In this document: piece after piece, positions 33,950 through 46,464 of the stretch | Numbering within the stretch: the first letter of the stretch is position 1 | Layout: every line of letters begins with the position of its first letter | Assembly (NCBI GenBank): GCA_021769965.1 | Contig: JAETRU010000030.1 | Span: forward strand, 1 to 50,098 | Reading direction: 5' to 3' | From: Eubacterium sp. | GTDB lineage: Bacteria; Bacillota; Clostridia; Peptostreptococcales; Anaerovoracaceae | DNA length: 50,098 bases | Notes under the pieces: model-generated | Seen by the model: only the letters and a program-made list of their open reading frames with translations | Databases searched by the model: none | Told to the model about the DNA's origin: nothing | Translations under genes and position numbers: made by a program

Positions 33950-34828
33950 TCAGTCATTCGGCCTGTTGTAAAACCAGCCGCCGATCTGAGTCGTCTTTAT
34001 CACATTGACAAAGGCCTGAGGGTCGGCCTCTTTGATCGCCGCCAGAACTTTGCTCACTTCCGCGCTGGAAACGACAGAATACAGCATGTTTCTCTCGGTC
34101 CCCTCATAGCACCCGATCCCTTTGAACAGCGTCGCGTCATGGTTGGTCAGCTCTTTGATGCGTCCGTAGAGCACATTGGGCTGGTCGGTAATGATCAGCA
34201 GAGTGTGTTTCTGATAGCGTTTGTACAGCATCTGGATCACCTGCGTCGAGCAGTACTGGAATATGATGGAGTACAGCGCCCGGTCAAAACCGAACAGAAT
34301 GCCGGCTGTGACCAGAATGCACACGTTGCCCATAAAAATGTAGTTCCACGCGTCGATGCCCTTTTTCTCCGAAAAATAAATGGAGATAAAATCCGTGCCG
34401 CCTCCGCTGGCCCCCACGTAAAGGCTCAGGCTGATGGCAGCGCCGTTGAGGATACCGCCGAAGATACAGATCAGCAGCACATCATAGGTGATAGTCACCG
34501 TCGGCAGAATATCAGTCAGCACGCTGCTCAGCGCTATGACATATATAGAATAGAAGGTAAAGCGTTTACCCAGATATCTTATGCCGATATACGCCGGTAT
34601 CAGGTTCAGCGGAATGTATATCATGGTATACGGCGGCGCCGGCAGTCCCAGATACTCGGTACAGATCTGCTGGATCAGCAGAGTGATACCTGCAAACCCG
34701 CCGGGAAACAGCCCTCCTGCCTGTACGAAGCTCTGCAGATTGAACGCGTACAATGCCGCGCCTGCGGTGCAGAACAGCAGCCTGCGCAGTTCCTTCTTCA
34801 TCCGCTTCCGCGAATCCACTGTCTCCAT
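33950..34828 (-). CDS. YitT-family membrane protein
   Basis: 292 residues. Five to six membrane helices (for example LLFCTAGAALYAFNLQSFVQAGGLFPGGFAGITLLIQQ, and the family stretch ASGGGTDFISIYFSEKKG) are followed by a cytosolic C-terminal DUF2179 domain (LLIITDQPNVLYGRIKELTNHDATLFKGIGCYEGTERNMLYSVVS). Members are widespread in Firmicutes; transport of an unknown solute is supposed. The Shine-Dalgarno GGAGGAGG lies in the last codons of the upstream gene, so the two are translationally coupled. Confidence 0.88.
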   Translation of the reverse strand: METVDSRKRMKKELRRLLFCTAGAALYAFNLQSFVQAGGLFPGGFAGITLLIQQICTEYLGLPAPPYTMIYIPLNLIPAYIGIRYLGKRFTFYSIYVIALSSVLTDILPTVTITYDVLLICIFGGILNGAAISLSLYVGASGGGTDFISIYFSEKKGIDAWNYIFMGNVCILVTAGILFGFDRALYSIIFQYCSTQVIQMLYKRYQKHTLLIITDQPNVLYGRIKELTNHDATLFKGIGCYEGTERNMLYSVVSSAEVSKVLAAIKEADPQAFVNVIKTTQIGGWFYNRPND

Positions 34829-34830
34829 GT

Positions 34831-35310
34831 CTACGCCTCCTCCGGCAGTTTGCTCACGTCGATCCAGTCTGCCGCATTGGAATACCGGTACAGCTCGTCG
34901 CAGGTAAACTCAATGGCGCTGTTGGCGCTTCCGCAGGCCGGAAATACTGTATCAAAACGCTGCAGCGACTTGTCGCAGTAGACCTTTACGTCCGGATTTT
35001 CTATGGCAAAAGCGCATACGCCTCCGATAACGTGGCCAGTATACGCTACCACCTCTTCGGCAGTGAGCATCTTAGCCTTGAAACCGAACTGCGCTTTAAA
35101 CTTTTTGTTGTCGATCCGCGCGTCACCCGCCGTCTGGATCAAAAGGCATCCGTCCGGGCTTTTAAAGGACAGGGTCTTGCATATTCTGGCGCCCTCTACG
35201 CCTACAGCCTGCGCTGCCAGATCCACCGTTGCGCTGGACACGTCAAACTCCTGTATTCTTTCTTCTATACCCAGGGTCCTGAAATAGGCCCTTACTTTTT
35301 CGATCGCCAT
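34831..35310 (-). CDS. YbaK/ProX-like aminoacyl-tRNA deacylase
   Basis: 159 residues of the YbaK/EbsC family, single-domain editing enzymes that hydrolyse mischarged aminoacyl-tRNA (typically Cys- or Ala-tRNAPro). Landmarks: AAQAVGVEGARICKTLSFKSPDGCLLIQTAGDARID with the conserved lysine, KMLTAEEVVAYTGHVIGGVCAFAI, and the closing VFPACGSANSAIEFTCDELYRYS. A strong AAAGGAGGAATTTT precedes the ATG. First gene of a two-gene operon with the YitT-like gene. Confidence 0.9.
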   Translation of the reverse strand: MAIEKVRAYFRTLGIEERIQEFDVSSATVDLAAQAVGVEGARICKTLSFKSPDGCLLIQTAGDARIDNKKFKAQFGFKAKMLTAEEVVAYTGHVIGGVCAFAIENPDVKVYCDKSLQRFDTVFPACGSANSAIEFTCDELYRYSNAADWIDVSKLPEEA

Positions 35311-35478
35311 AAAATTCCTCCTTTGTTTTGGTTCACTTTAAATTTTACGAGGTACGGCAGACAAAATCAAGAGAAGCTTTGTGTTTTTTTCGTCTCCTTT
35401 CGACAAAATTTTTCATAGACCAAAGTATGAAACCGGAAAAACCGCCTAAACCCCTGGTCTTAATTGGCGGGGACCCCC

Positions 35479-35507
35479 TTGAAATCAACATTTTCGGTCA
35501 GTACAAT
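35479..35507 (+). promoter_or_regulatory. Promoter of NSS transporter 1
   Basis: TTGAAA at 35479-35484 and TACAAT at 35502-35507, 17-bp spacer, 66 bp before the start codon. Confidence 0.7.
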
Positions 35508-35573
35508 AAACTCAAAATTCGGAATTGATTTTCTGATTTATAACTTTTTATTCATTGTAAAGGAGGTAACTTT

Positions 35574-36980
35574 ATGGAAAACAATAACCAGGAAAGAGGC
35601 AAGTTTAACAGTAATTTCGGTTTTCTTATGGCTTCTGTAGGCTCTGCCGTAGGGCTTGGCAATCTCTGGGGATTCCCGTATAAGATGGGAAACGGCGGAG
35701 GCTTTGCTTTCTTGCTGCTGTACATCTTTCTGGCAGTCTTTATCGGTTACGCGTGTATGATCGGCGAGTTCTCACTGGGAAGAAAAGGACAGCTGTCCGC
35801 GATCGGCTCCTATGAGAAGTGCGACAAACGGTTTACGTTCAACGGCTGGCTGGCCGTGCTGGTACCGTTCTTCCTCTTGTCGTTTTACTGTACCCTGGGC
35901 GGCTATGTGACCAAGTACATGATCGCCAACCTGGGCGACATCTTTGGCGCCAGCTGGGGCGTAAACGGCATGAACAGTGAAGAGTACTTCAACGGATTCA
36001 TCGGAAGCGGCGCGCCCGCTGTCATCTATGGCATCATATTCTTAATTCTGACGGTTCTCATCGTCATGGGCGGCGTCTCCGGCGGCATTGAGAAATTCTC
36101 GGTCATCGCTATGCCTGCTTTGTTCGTACTGCTGGTGATCGTAGTGATCAGAAGCGTCACCCTGCCGGGCGCGTCAGAAGGTCTGGCGTTTATGTTCAAG
36201 CCGGATTTCTCCGTCTTCAAAGGCACCGGCTGGATCAAAGTGCTGGCTTCCGCCGGAGGACAGATCTTCTTCTCCCTGTCGCTGGCTTCAGGCTGCATGA
36301 TCGTATACGGTTCTTATCTGGATAAAAAAGAAAATCTGGAAAAGAACGCGATTCTGGTTCCGATCTGCGATACTACCGTAGCGCTGCTGGCAGGACTGGC
36401 CACGCTGCCGGCGACCTTCGCCATGGGTATGCAGCCGGCTGCAGGTCCGGGCATGCTGTTTGTAACGCTCCAGTCTGTGTTTGGCGCCATGGGCGGCGCA
36501 GGCCCGATCTTCGGATTTGCGTTCTACCTGCTGGTATTCTTCGCAGCGCTGACTTCCTCCATCGGCATGATGGAAGGCGCCGTCTCCGCATTTATGGACA
36601 GAGCAGCTGAAAAAGGCAAAAAACCAAGCAGAACAGCCATCAGCTGGATCATTGCCGGTGTAGCCGGTATCGGATCTCTGATCGTATCCATCGACGCTCT
36701 GGGTTCAGGCCCTCTGCCGAAGCCTTTCGGTCTGGGCACCTGGCTGGACGCCTTCGACCTGTTCGCGGAAGGCTTCATGATGCCGATCGGATGTCTGATC
36801 ATGGCGCTGATGCTGGGATGGTTCCATCCGGATTACATAGACGACGAAGTGAGACTGGGAAGCAGCTACAAGACCAAAGGCTTCGTGAACTTCTGTCTCA
36901 AATGGATCGCCCCGCCTTTCCTGGTCTTTATCTTCATAGGCCAGATGGATGGATTCTTCAGTCTGGGTCTGTTCAGCTAG
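35574..36980 (+). CDS. Sodium-dependent (NSS/SNF family) transporter 1
   Basis: 468 residues, 11-12 membrane helices of the LeuT fold. The first helix has the sodium-site signature GSAVGLGNLWGFPYKMGNGGGFAFL. Others include GEFSLGRKGQ, GGVSGGIEKFSVIAMPALF and, in helix 6-8, GGQIFFSLSLASGCMIVYGSYL and AALTSSIGMMEGAVSA. Bacterial members (MhsT, Tyt1, LeuT) import amino acids with Na+. The substrate is not predictable here. It has its own promoter, an AAGGAGG site and a terminator. Codon use is GC-rich, like transporter 3. Confidence 0.93.
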   Translation: MENNNQERGKFNSNFGFLMASVGSAVGLGNLWGFPYKMGNGGGFAFLLLYIFLAVFIGYACMIGEFSLGRKGQLSAIGSYEKCDKRFTFNGWLAVLVPFFLLSFYCTLGGYVTKYMIANLGDIFGASWGVNGMNSEEYFNGFIGSGAPAVIYGIIFLILTVLIVMGGVSGGIEKFSVIAMPALFVLLVIVVIRSVTLPGASEGLAFMFKPDFSVFKGTGWIKVLASAGGQIFFSLSLASGCMIVYGSYLDKKENLEKNAILVPICDTTVALLAGLATLPATFAMGMQPAAGPGMLFVTLQSVFGAMGGAGPIFGFAFYLLVFFAALTSSIGMMEGAVSAFMDRAAEKGKKPSRTAISWIIAGVAGIGSLIVSIDALGSGPLPKPFGLGTWLDAFDLFAEGFMMPIGCLIMALMLGWFHPDYIDDEVRLGSSYKTKGFVNFCLKWIAPPFLVFIFIGQMDGFFSLGLFS

Positions 36981-37026
36981 TTCTTACAACCTGACCGATC
37001 CCGAAAGGATCAAATAAATGCATAAA

Positions 37027-37069
37027 AAGGAAATGGCTTCTGCTTCCCGCAGAGGCCATTTCCTTTTTA
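37027..37069 (+). terminator. Terminator after NSS transporter 1
   Basis: AAGGAAATGGCTTCTGC and GCAGAGGCCATTTCCTT form a 17-bp stem (one G-U pair) followed by T-rich sequence. The rest of 36981-37332 holds only the next promoter and leader. Confidence 0.92.
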
Positions 37070-37245
37070 TTATATCCTATAAATAACGCTGTTTCTGCTG
37101 CCGTATCTAATCGTGCATTTTTGAATATAATTCGACAGTACATTGACAAAAAAATAACAATCAGGCTTTTTTTCGTGATTATATCTAAAAAAACAAACTC
37201 ATTTTGCAATTTTCTAACAATTTTTCTGATTTTTGTGTATACATG

Positions 37246-37275
37246 TTGACTTTACACCCATTTACCGCCTATAAT
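37246..37275 (+). promoter_or_regulatory. Promoter of NSS transporter 2
   Basis: TTGACT at 37246-37251 and TATAAT at 37270-37275 with an 18-bp spacer. Confidence 0.75.
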
Positions 37276-37332
37276 GAAGTTGTAAAAAGTTATTTTTATG
37301 CATTTATTTGATCCTAATTAGGAGGTAGTTCA

Positions 37333-38748
37333 ATGGAACAAAAAAACAACAAAGGCTTTAACAGCAATTTTGGATTCCTGATGGCTTCCATCGGATCTGC
37401 TGTAGGTCTCGGTAACCTTTGGTCCTTCCCGTTTAAGATGGGTAACATGGGTGGATTTGTATTCCTGCTCTGTTATCTGTTCTTCCTGGTAGTCGTAGGT
37501 TATCCTCTGCTGATGGGCGAATTTGCCATCGGTCGTAAAACAGGCAAAGCTGCAATTGAGGGCTTTGAAAACACAAACAGGAGTTTCAAAATCTTTGGTA
37601 TCATTGAAACAATCGTACCTTATTTCCTGGTTGCATTCTACTGCACATTCGGCGGATACATCACTAAATATCTGGTTGCATCCATCGGCTGGCTGTTTGG
37701 TGCCGGCGATCTTGGTACTTCTGATGCCGGTGAATACTTCGGTGGTTTTATTTCCAGCGGTATGCCAGCTATTCTCTACATGGTAATTTTCTGGGCACTG
37801 ACTGTACTTATCGTTTATCTGGGTACATCCGGTATTGAAAAGTTTTGTAAATTTGCAATTCCTGCCCTGATCGTATGTATGATTATCATCATTATCAGAG
37901 CAATTACTCTGCCGGGCTCCGGCGAAGGCCTCGCTTTCATTTTCAAACCTGATCTGAGCGCATTTAAAGGGCTTGGATGGATTGGCGTTCTGGGCGCAGC
38001 AGGAAACCAGTGCTTCTTCTCGCTGTCTCTGGCATCCGGCTGTCTGATTGCATACGGTGCTAAACTGAACAAGAGCGAAAATCTGGAAAAGAACGCAGCA
38101 ATCGTAGCTGCTGCTGATACTCTTGTTGCAGTTATGGCAGGCGTCTGCATCTTCCCGGCAGTATTCGCATACGGTCTGGAACCAGGCGCAGGTCCTGGAC
38201 TTCTGTTCTCCACCATGGTAACTGTATTCCAGAACATGGGTGGATTCGGTCCTATCTTCAGCGTAATCTTCTTCCTGCTGGTATTCTTCGCAGCTCTGTC
38301 TTCCTCCATCGGTATGATGGAAGGTGGTATCCAGGCTATGGTAGACGCACAGGAAAGAAAAGGCAAGATGGGCGGCAGAGCAAAATGCGTTGCACTGACT
38401 GCAGTAATCGCCCTTGCTGGTAACTTAATCGTAACCGGTGACGGTCTTGGTTCTTCCCGTTGGTGGAATCCGCTGGCTGCACTCCTTGGACCTGAAGCAG
38501 GCAAGGTATGGCTGGACTTCTTCGATCTGTTTGCAGAAGGTCTGCTGATGCCAATCGGCGCTACCGGTATGGCTATCATGCTTGGCTGGACCAGACTGAG
38601 ATTCCTCGATGAGGAAGTTGCAGAAGGTTCCGACTTCAAGACAAAGGGCTTCGTACATTTCTGTCTGAAATGGCTGGATCCAATCATCTGCGGTATTTTA
38701 ATTATCGTATCTCTAGACGGATTCTTCAACTTCACAGATCTGTTCTAA
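37333..38748 (+). CDS. Sodium-dependent (NSS/SNF family) transporter 2
   Basis: 471 residues, LeuT-fold, with GSAVGLGNLWSFPFKMGNMGGFVFL in helix 1, GEFAIGRKTGKAAIEGF, GTSGIEKFCKFAIPALIV and GNQCFFSLSLASGCLIAYGAKL later. It is the middle of three paralogues, about equally distinct from both neighbours by eye. Its codons favour GGT, GCA and GTA, while the other two favour GGC, GCG and GTC. That difference suggests a separate history or different expression. It has its own promoter, an AGGAGGTAG site and a terminator. Confidence 0.93.
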   Translation: MEQKNNKGFNSNFGFLMASIGSAVGLGNLWSFPFKMGNMGGFVFLLCYLFFLVVVGYPLLMGEFAIGRKTGKAAIEGFENTNRSFKIFGIIETIVPYFLVAFYCTFGGYITKYLVASIGWLFGAGDLGTSDAGEYFGGFISSGMPAILYMVIFWALTVLIVYLGTSGIEKFCKFAIPALIVCMIIIIIRAITLPGSGEGLAFIFKPDLSAFKGLGWIGVLGAAGNQCFFSLSLASGCLIAYGAKLNKSENLEKNAAIVAAADTLVAVMAGVCIFPAVFAYGLEPGAGPGLLFSTMVTVFQNMGGFGPIFSVIFFLLVFFAALSSSIGMMEGGIQAMVDAQERKGKMGGRAKCVALTAVIALAGNLIVTGDGLGSSRWWNPLAALLGPEAGKVWLDFFDLFAEGLLMPIGATGMAIMLGWTRLRFLDEEVAEGSDFKTKGFVHFCLKWLDPIICGILIIVSLDGFFNFTDLF

Positions 38749-38795
38749 ACAACGGATACATATACGGAATACACCATTCAAACAATTTGATACTT

Positions 38796-38828
38796 AAAAA
38801 TCGGGATTCTTCGGAATCCCGATTTTTT
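38796..38828 (+). terminator. Terminator after NSS transporter 2
   Basis: AAAAATCGGGATTC, a TTCG tetraloop and GAATCCCGATTTTTT form a near-ideal intrinsic terminator. Confidence 0.95.
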
Positions 38829-38923
38829 CGGGCTTTCCGACTATTTTTCCGCATAAGAAAGCATTTGATTTTATTCAGTTTTTTATTTCAAAACACAAAT
38901 TCTATATTATCTTTATGTTACCA

Positions 38924-38952
38924 TTGACAAATATGAATCTAACAGATATAAT
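38924..38952 (+). promoter_or_regulatory. Consensus promoter of NSS transporter 3
   Basis: TTGACA at 38924-38929 and TATAAT at 38947-38952 with a 17-bp spacer. Confidence 0.88.
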
Positions 38953-39014
38953 GGAAAGACATAAAGACATACTGTATTTTATTTTGCAATTTTTAATCAG
39001 GAGGAAATTGTCTC

Positions 39015-40409
39015 ATGGAACAACATGGAAAAGGACAGTGGGCCAGTAATTTTGGCTTCTTAATGGCCGCGATCGGCTCTGCTGTTGGTCTTGGCAATCT
39101 GTGGGGATTCCCGTACAAAATGGGAATGAACGGCGGTTTTGCCTTTCTTATTCTTTATCTCATACTGGTCGTGCTGGTCGGTTATGTCATCTGTCTGGGA
39201 GAGCTTTCTCTGGGCAGACATTTCGGCAAAGGCGTTGTCGGGTCCTATGAATCCCTCAGCAAGAAATATGCCTTCATCGGCTGGTTCGGATGGATCTCCC
39301 CGCTGCTGATCTTAGGCTTTTACTGCATGCTGGGCGGCTACTGTCTGAAATATGCCGTTGCTAATATCGGCGACCTGTTTGGCGCGGGCTTCGGCGTAGG
39401 CGGCGCGGACAGCGCGGAATACTTCGGCGCGTTCTCCACCGATATGCTGTCAAGCTCCATCTATACCGTTATTTTCGTAGCGCTGACCGTTCTCATCGTA
39501 CGGGGCGGCGTTTCCAGCGGTATCGAAAAATTCACGAAAGTCGCGATGCCGGCGCTGTTCTTCGCTCTGGTCGTAGTTATCATCAGAAGCGTCACCATGC
39601 CGGGTGCTGCCGCAGGACTGGAATTTATGTTTAAGCCAAACTGGGAAGTATTCAAAGGCGCGGGTTTTGTCAACGTCCTCGCTGCGGCAGGCGGTCAGAT
39701 GTTCTTCTCTCTGTCACTGGGCATGGGTATCACCGTTACCTACGGATCCTATATGACAAAGGACGCCAGCCTGGAAAGAAGCGCGCTGATCATTCCGTTC
39801 GCGGATACCATCATCGCAATTATGGCAGGTCTTGCAATCATGCCGGCAGTATTTGCTTCCGGACTTAACCCTGCAGGCGGCCCGGGACTTCTGTTCGTAA
39901 CATTACAGACCGTATTCTCCGCAATGGGCGGCTTTGGTCCGATCTTCGGATTTATCTTCTACGGTCTGGTGTTCATCGCTGCCATCACTTCTTCCATCGC
40001 GCTTCTGGAAGCTGTCAGCTCCACCGTCATGGACAAGCGCGCAGAAAAAGGCAAACCGATCGACAGAAAACTGGTCGTTACCATCATGGGTATCATCGTC
40101 GGTCTGGAAGGCGTCTTTGTTGCTCTGGACGGTCTGGGCGGCAACGGCTTCCCGCAGATCTTCGGTCAGGGCTGCTGGCTGGATTCCTTCGATCTGGTTT
40201 CCGAAGGTATTCTGATGCCGCTGGGCGCATGCTACATGGCGATCATTCTGCCGACAGAACTGGTCGACAAAGAAGTTACCCTCAACGGAAACAAATTCAC
40301 GACCCAGAAATTCTTCGATTTCTGCATCAAGTTCGCAGCGCCGCTGCTCATGGTTCTGGTATTGCTGGGACAGATCGATACATTCTTCAAACTGGGAATT
40401 TTCTCCTAA
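39015..40409 (+). CDS. Sodium-dependent (NSS/SNF family) transporter 3
   Basis: 464 residues, LeuT-fold. Helix 1 reads GSAVGLGNLWGFPYKMGMNGGFAFL; later GELSLGRHFGKGVVGSYESL, GGVSSGIEKFTKVAMPALFF, GGQMFFSLSLGMGITVTYGSYM and AAITSSIALLEAVSS. In the helix 6 and 8 areas that line the substrate pocket it differs from its neighbours (SLGMGITV against SLASGCMI or SLASGCLI), so the substrate may differ. It has its own consensus promoter, an AGGAGG site and a terminator. Confidence 0.93.
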   Translation: MEQHGKGQWASNFGFLMAAIGSAVGLGNLWGFPYKMGMNGGFAFLILYLILVVLVGYVICLGELSLGRHFGKGVVGSYESLSKKYAFIGWFGWISPLLILGFYCMLGGYCLKYAVANIGDLFGAGFGVGGADSAEYFGAFSTDMLSSSIYTVIFVALTVLIVRGGVSSGIEKFTKVAMPALFFALVVVIIRSVTMPGAAAGLEFMFKPNWEVFKGAGFVNVLAAAGGQMFFSLSLGMGITVTYGSYMTKDASLERSALIIPFADTIIAIMAGLAIMPAVFASGLNPAGGPGLLFVTLQTVFSAMGGFGPIFGFIFYGLVFIAAITSSIALLEAVSSTVMDKRAEKGKPIDRKLVVTIMGIIVGLEGVFVALDGLGGNGFPQIFGQGCWLDSFDLVSEGILMPLGACYMAIILPTELVDKEVTLNGNKFTTQKFFDFCIKFAAPLLMVLVLLGQIDTFFKLGIFS

Positions 40410-40439
40410 AGAAAGTTTTATAATAAGTATCAACGCTTT

Positions 40440-40486
40440 AAAAGGGACGCGATCTCAGGCAAAACCTGAGACAGCGTCCCTTTTTT
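40440..40486 (+). terminator. Terminator after NSS transporter 3 (bidirectional)
   Basis: AAAGGGACGC pairs with GCGTCCCTTT, with an inner CTCAGG/CCTGAG stem, then six T. It also separates the convergent transglutaminase-like gene. Confidence 0.93.
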
Positions 40487-40523
40487 CATCTCTTATTTAT
40501 CTTCTTCAAACTGCACCCTTCGG

Positions 40524-41921
40524 CTATATCTGATGGATATCGATCTCTGTATAGTCAAAGCTCCAGTCGCTGCCGTAGAGTCCGCGATCCATGTATTCCA
40601 CTTCACCGCACTGATTGTCGCAAGGGTCTTCTCTAGGAAACGCCTTTGCCGGGATCAGATCTGCCTGGAACTGATCGTTGATCGGAATACGGAACGGATC
40701 CACGTTGCCGAAGAAATAATTCCACCGTTTTTCGTGGCCTCTTCTATAAGCCGACCCGCCATAGGACAGATCCACGTACAGCCAGCCCTTTGACGGAAGC
40801 CAGAACATAGCCCAGTCGTGCATGCCGATATTTCCCGGTTTGGCGTCGATGCCCGACTGCCACTGCGCCGGAATGCCGCAGATACGGCACAATGTAATGA
40901 ACAGCAGCGCCTGGATGCCGCAGTCGCCTCTCAGATTGACGGCACAGTATTCGCTGAGATTGTCGATCGCCGCATAATCCCGCGTAAAGCGATACATGAC
41001 CTTGGTCGTGATATAGTCGTAGATGTTTCTGGCCGTTTTCAGCATATCGCCGCTGTCATCAGCCAGTTCCGCCGCCAGCGTCCTCAGATACGGAGTAAAC
41101 TGAATATGCGGCAGCTGCTCGCCCAGGAATTCCTCCATTCCATCAGGGATGCTGCCCTGCTCCGGTTCCATCTTCTCGATCGCCTTCCAGGAAAGATCTG
41201 TGTAGCTTCCTATGTAATCAAAGGCATATTCCACTGAATACGACTGTCCCTTCATCGCAGGCCCCTCAAAATAGGCCGTCGGATGACCGTCTCTGTCAGA
41301 CGGCATGGCTGCCGGTTCCGGTGACACTGACAGGATCTGCAGATCATGGATCTGCTGACGCTGCACCGGCAGCGGAATATGTACACGCACCTTCCGTCCT
41401 TCCTCCAGTCCTGTAGGCTCCAGATTGACCTGATGGCGGATGTGAATATGGGCGGATGTTTCCTGACCGTCTGTCAGCGGCTGCGCAAGCAATGCGTCAA
41501 CCGCGTCCGGTTCGTAGACCGGCTTCTTTTCGCCGGCCTCCGCGGCCTCTCTCTGGCGGAATTCCGGATACACGTTGAACAGAGTCGAGCAAAAGCTGCG
41601 CAGGTACCTCGGCGTCTCATCTATATAGATAAAATCCACCTTGTTGTCCATCCGCAGTTCCTTCAGCTCCTCCACGGCGAAAGACGGAATCCTCTCACGA
41701 ATGATAGACAGCGCCTCTTCTTCTGTGTAGATATAGCACTTCTCCAGATGCTGCAGATTGATCAGCTCCAGTTCCAGTCTGCATCGCATAGCCTGCGTCA
41801 GTTCGCCTTCCAGACGCCGCTGAATCAGCGCGCTGACCCGGTCAAAATGGCCGCTCCACTTCTCTTTCATGATGTCTTCCGGCAAAGGCACCGAAAGATA
41901 CCTTGGATCATAGTTTTCCAT
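40524..41921 (-). CDS. Transglutaminase-like domain protein
   Basis: 465 residues from the ATG at 41921, which lies 8 bp after AAGGAGG (an ATG 6 bp earlier is too close). No signal peptide, so probably cytosolic. The C-terminal half has the transglutaminase/protease core: NLRGDCGIQALLFITLCRICGIPAQW with the cysteine, and GMHDWAMFWLPSKGWLYVDLSYGG with the histidine and a following aspartate. The N-terminal half (about 1-220) is helical then beta-rich and not recognised. Many such proteins are peptidases rather than cross-linkers. It lies alone between the transporter block and PFOR. Confidence 0.82.
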   Translation of the reverse strand: MENYDPRYLSVPLPEDIMKEKWSGHFDRVSALIQRRLEGELTQAMRCRLELELINLQHLEKCYIYTEEEALSIIRERIPSFAVEELKELRMDNKVDFIYIDETPRYLRSFCSTLFNVYPEFRQREAAEAGEKKPVYEPDAVDALLAQPLTDGQETSAHIHIRHQVNLEPTGLEEGRKVRVHIPLPVQRQQIHDLQILSVSPEPAAMPSDRDGHPTAYFEGPAMKGQSYSVEYAFDYIGSYTDLSWKAIEKMEPEQGSIPDGMEEFLGEQLPHIQFTPYLRTLAAELADDSGDMLKTARNIYDYITTKVMYRFTRDYAAIDNLSEYCAVNLRGDCGIQALLFITLCRICGIPAQWQSGIDAKPGNIGMHDWAMFWLPSKGWLYVDLSYGGSAYRRGHEKRWNYFFGNVDPFRIPINDQFQADLIPAKAFPREDPCDNQCGEVEYMDRGLYGSDWSFDYTEIDIHQI

Positions 41922-42078
41922 ATTCATGTCCTCCTTCTCCGCCTTATCTTAAAAAGCTGTATGTGTATACAACCATCATACCCTATTCCGGCAGGAAAAT
42001 CCATAGCCATTATCAAAAAAAGTGAAAAAACGCCATGGGACGGTCTTCCGCCCCACAGCGAATACAATACTGCTGATT

Positions 42079-45639
<3,561 letters not shown>

Positions 45640-45674
45640 CTAAAAATTTGTTTTAATATCAAACATTTTGTTTT

Positions 45675-45723
45675 ATTGTACAAACAATGGTACTACTTTA
45701 CCCCATTACAGCGTAAATGTCAA
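45675..45723 (-). promoter_or_regulatory. PFOR promoter and downstream dyad
   Basis: Minus-strand TTGACA (45718-45723) and TAAAGT (45695-45700), 17-bp spacer. Just downstream, at 45675-45688, is the dyad ATTGT-TTGT-ACAAT, which could be a repressor site near the transcription start. Confidence 0.7.
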
Positions 45724-45772
45724 GAATGTATCTACAAAAATACAATATACATGAATATGCGTTCTGTATACA

Positions 45773-46033
45773 TCAATTGCACAGCAATAGAAGGGTCACG
45801 ACCCCCGGCACGCCTAGTACTCCTACGACCAGCGCATTTACAATGTTGACCGGTATCATGACCCCTATATTCATTCCTATGAAATTTATTACAATCAGAA
45901 GCACAGCTCCCGCCATACTGTTGGCGATCAGCTTCAGCACCATCTTTAACGGCACGAGCAGGGCACGGCCCAGCAGAAAGATCAGGATCAATGCTCCTCC
46001 AAAAGTCAGATATACGCCCATTTCCATTTCCAT
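45773..46033 (-). CDS. bofA: BofA family protein (pro-sigma-K processing inhibitor)
   Basis: 86 residues from the ATG at 46033, chosen for the AGGAGGG site 6 bp upstream; a longer frame to 46222 is non-coding in look. Two hydrophobic helices (VYLTFGGALILIFLLGRALLVPLK and IVNALVVGVLGVPGVVTLLLL) are joined by VLKLIANSMAGAVLLIVINFIG. In Bacillus, BofA holds the SpoIVFB protease inactive in the forespore membrane. Its presence points to a spore-forming lineage. It lies divergent from the DUF2508 gene. Confidence 0.88.
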   Translation of the reverse strand: MEMEMGVYLTFGGALILIFLLGRALLVPLKMVLKLIANSMAGAVLLIVINFIGMNIGVMIPVNIVNALVVGVLGVPGVVTLLLLCN

Positions 46034-46147
46034 GACTATCCCTCCTGATAAAAACAGCGTTTTCCGTATGAAGATAAACGCCCCTTGTATAAAATATGCG
46101 GATGTGGAATAAAATAGAATCAAACGAAATGAAAAGGATGTGATTTC

Positions 46148-46393
46148 TTGAAGCTGCATATCAGCCTTCCCGGCAGCGCCAAAATGGAAACGGACGCGGA
46201 TCAGCTCCGTCAGAATCGTCAATTGCTTTCCTATATAAACAGCGCCCGCTCCGAGATGGAGCAGGCTGCCTGTCTGTTTAATGAACTTACCGATACAGCC
46301 GCTGTAGATTACGCATCCTACAGTTTTCTCGCGGCAAAGACAAAATATGAATATCTGATGCGCCAGGCCAAGGAACAGGGGCTCTCACTGTAG
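46148..46393 (+). CDS. DUF2508 (YaaL-like) protein, inverted relative to its neighbours
   Basis: 81 residues starting at TTG (46148) with AAGGATG 7 bp upstream. The C-terminal half EMEQAACLFNELTDTAAVDYASYSFLAAKTKYEYLMRQAKEQGLS matches the DUF2508 pattern of a helical hairpin ending in KYEYLLKKAKE. In Bacillus and many clostridia this gene lies between recR and bofA on the same strand. Here it keeps that place but is on the opposite strand, divergent from bofA and convergent with recR. Function unknown. Confidence 0.8.
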   Translation: MKLHISLPGSAKMETDADQLRQNRQLLSYINSARSEMEQAACLFNELTDTAAVDYASYSFLAAKTKYEYLMRQAKEQGLSL

Positions 46394-46464
46394 CTCCTGC
46401 CGCAGGCGCAGCAAAAACCGGGCGGTCTGACGCTGTGAAAGCGCCGGACGGACACCCTTTGATC

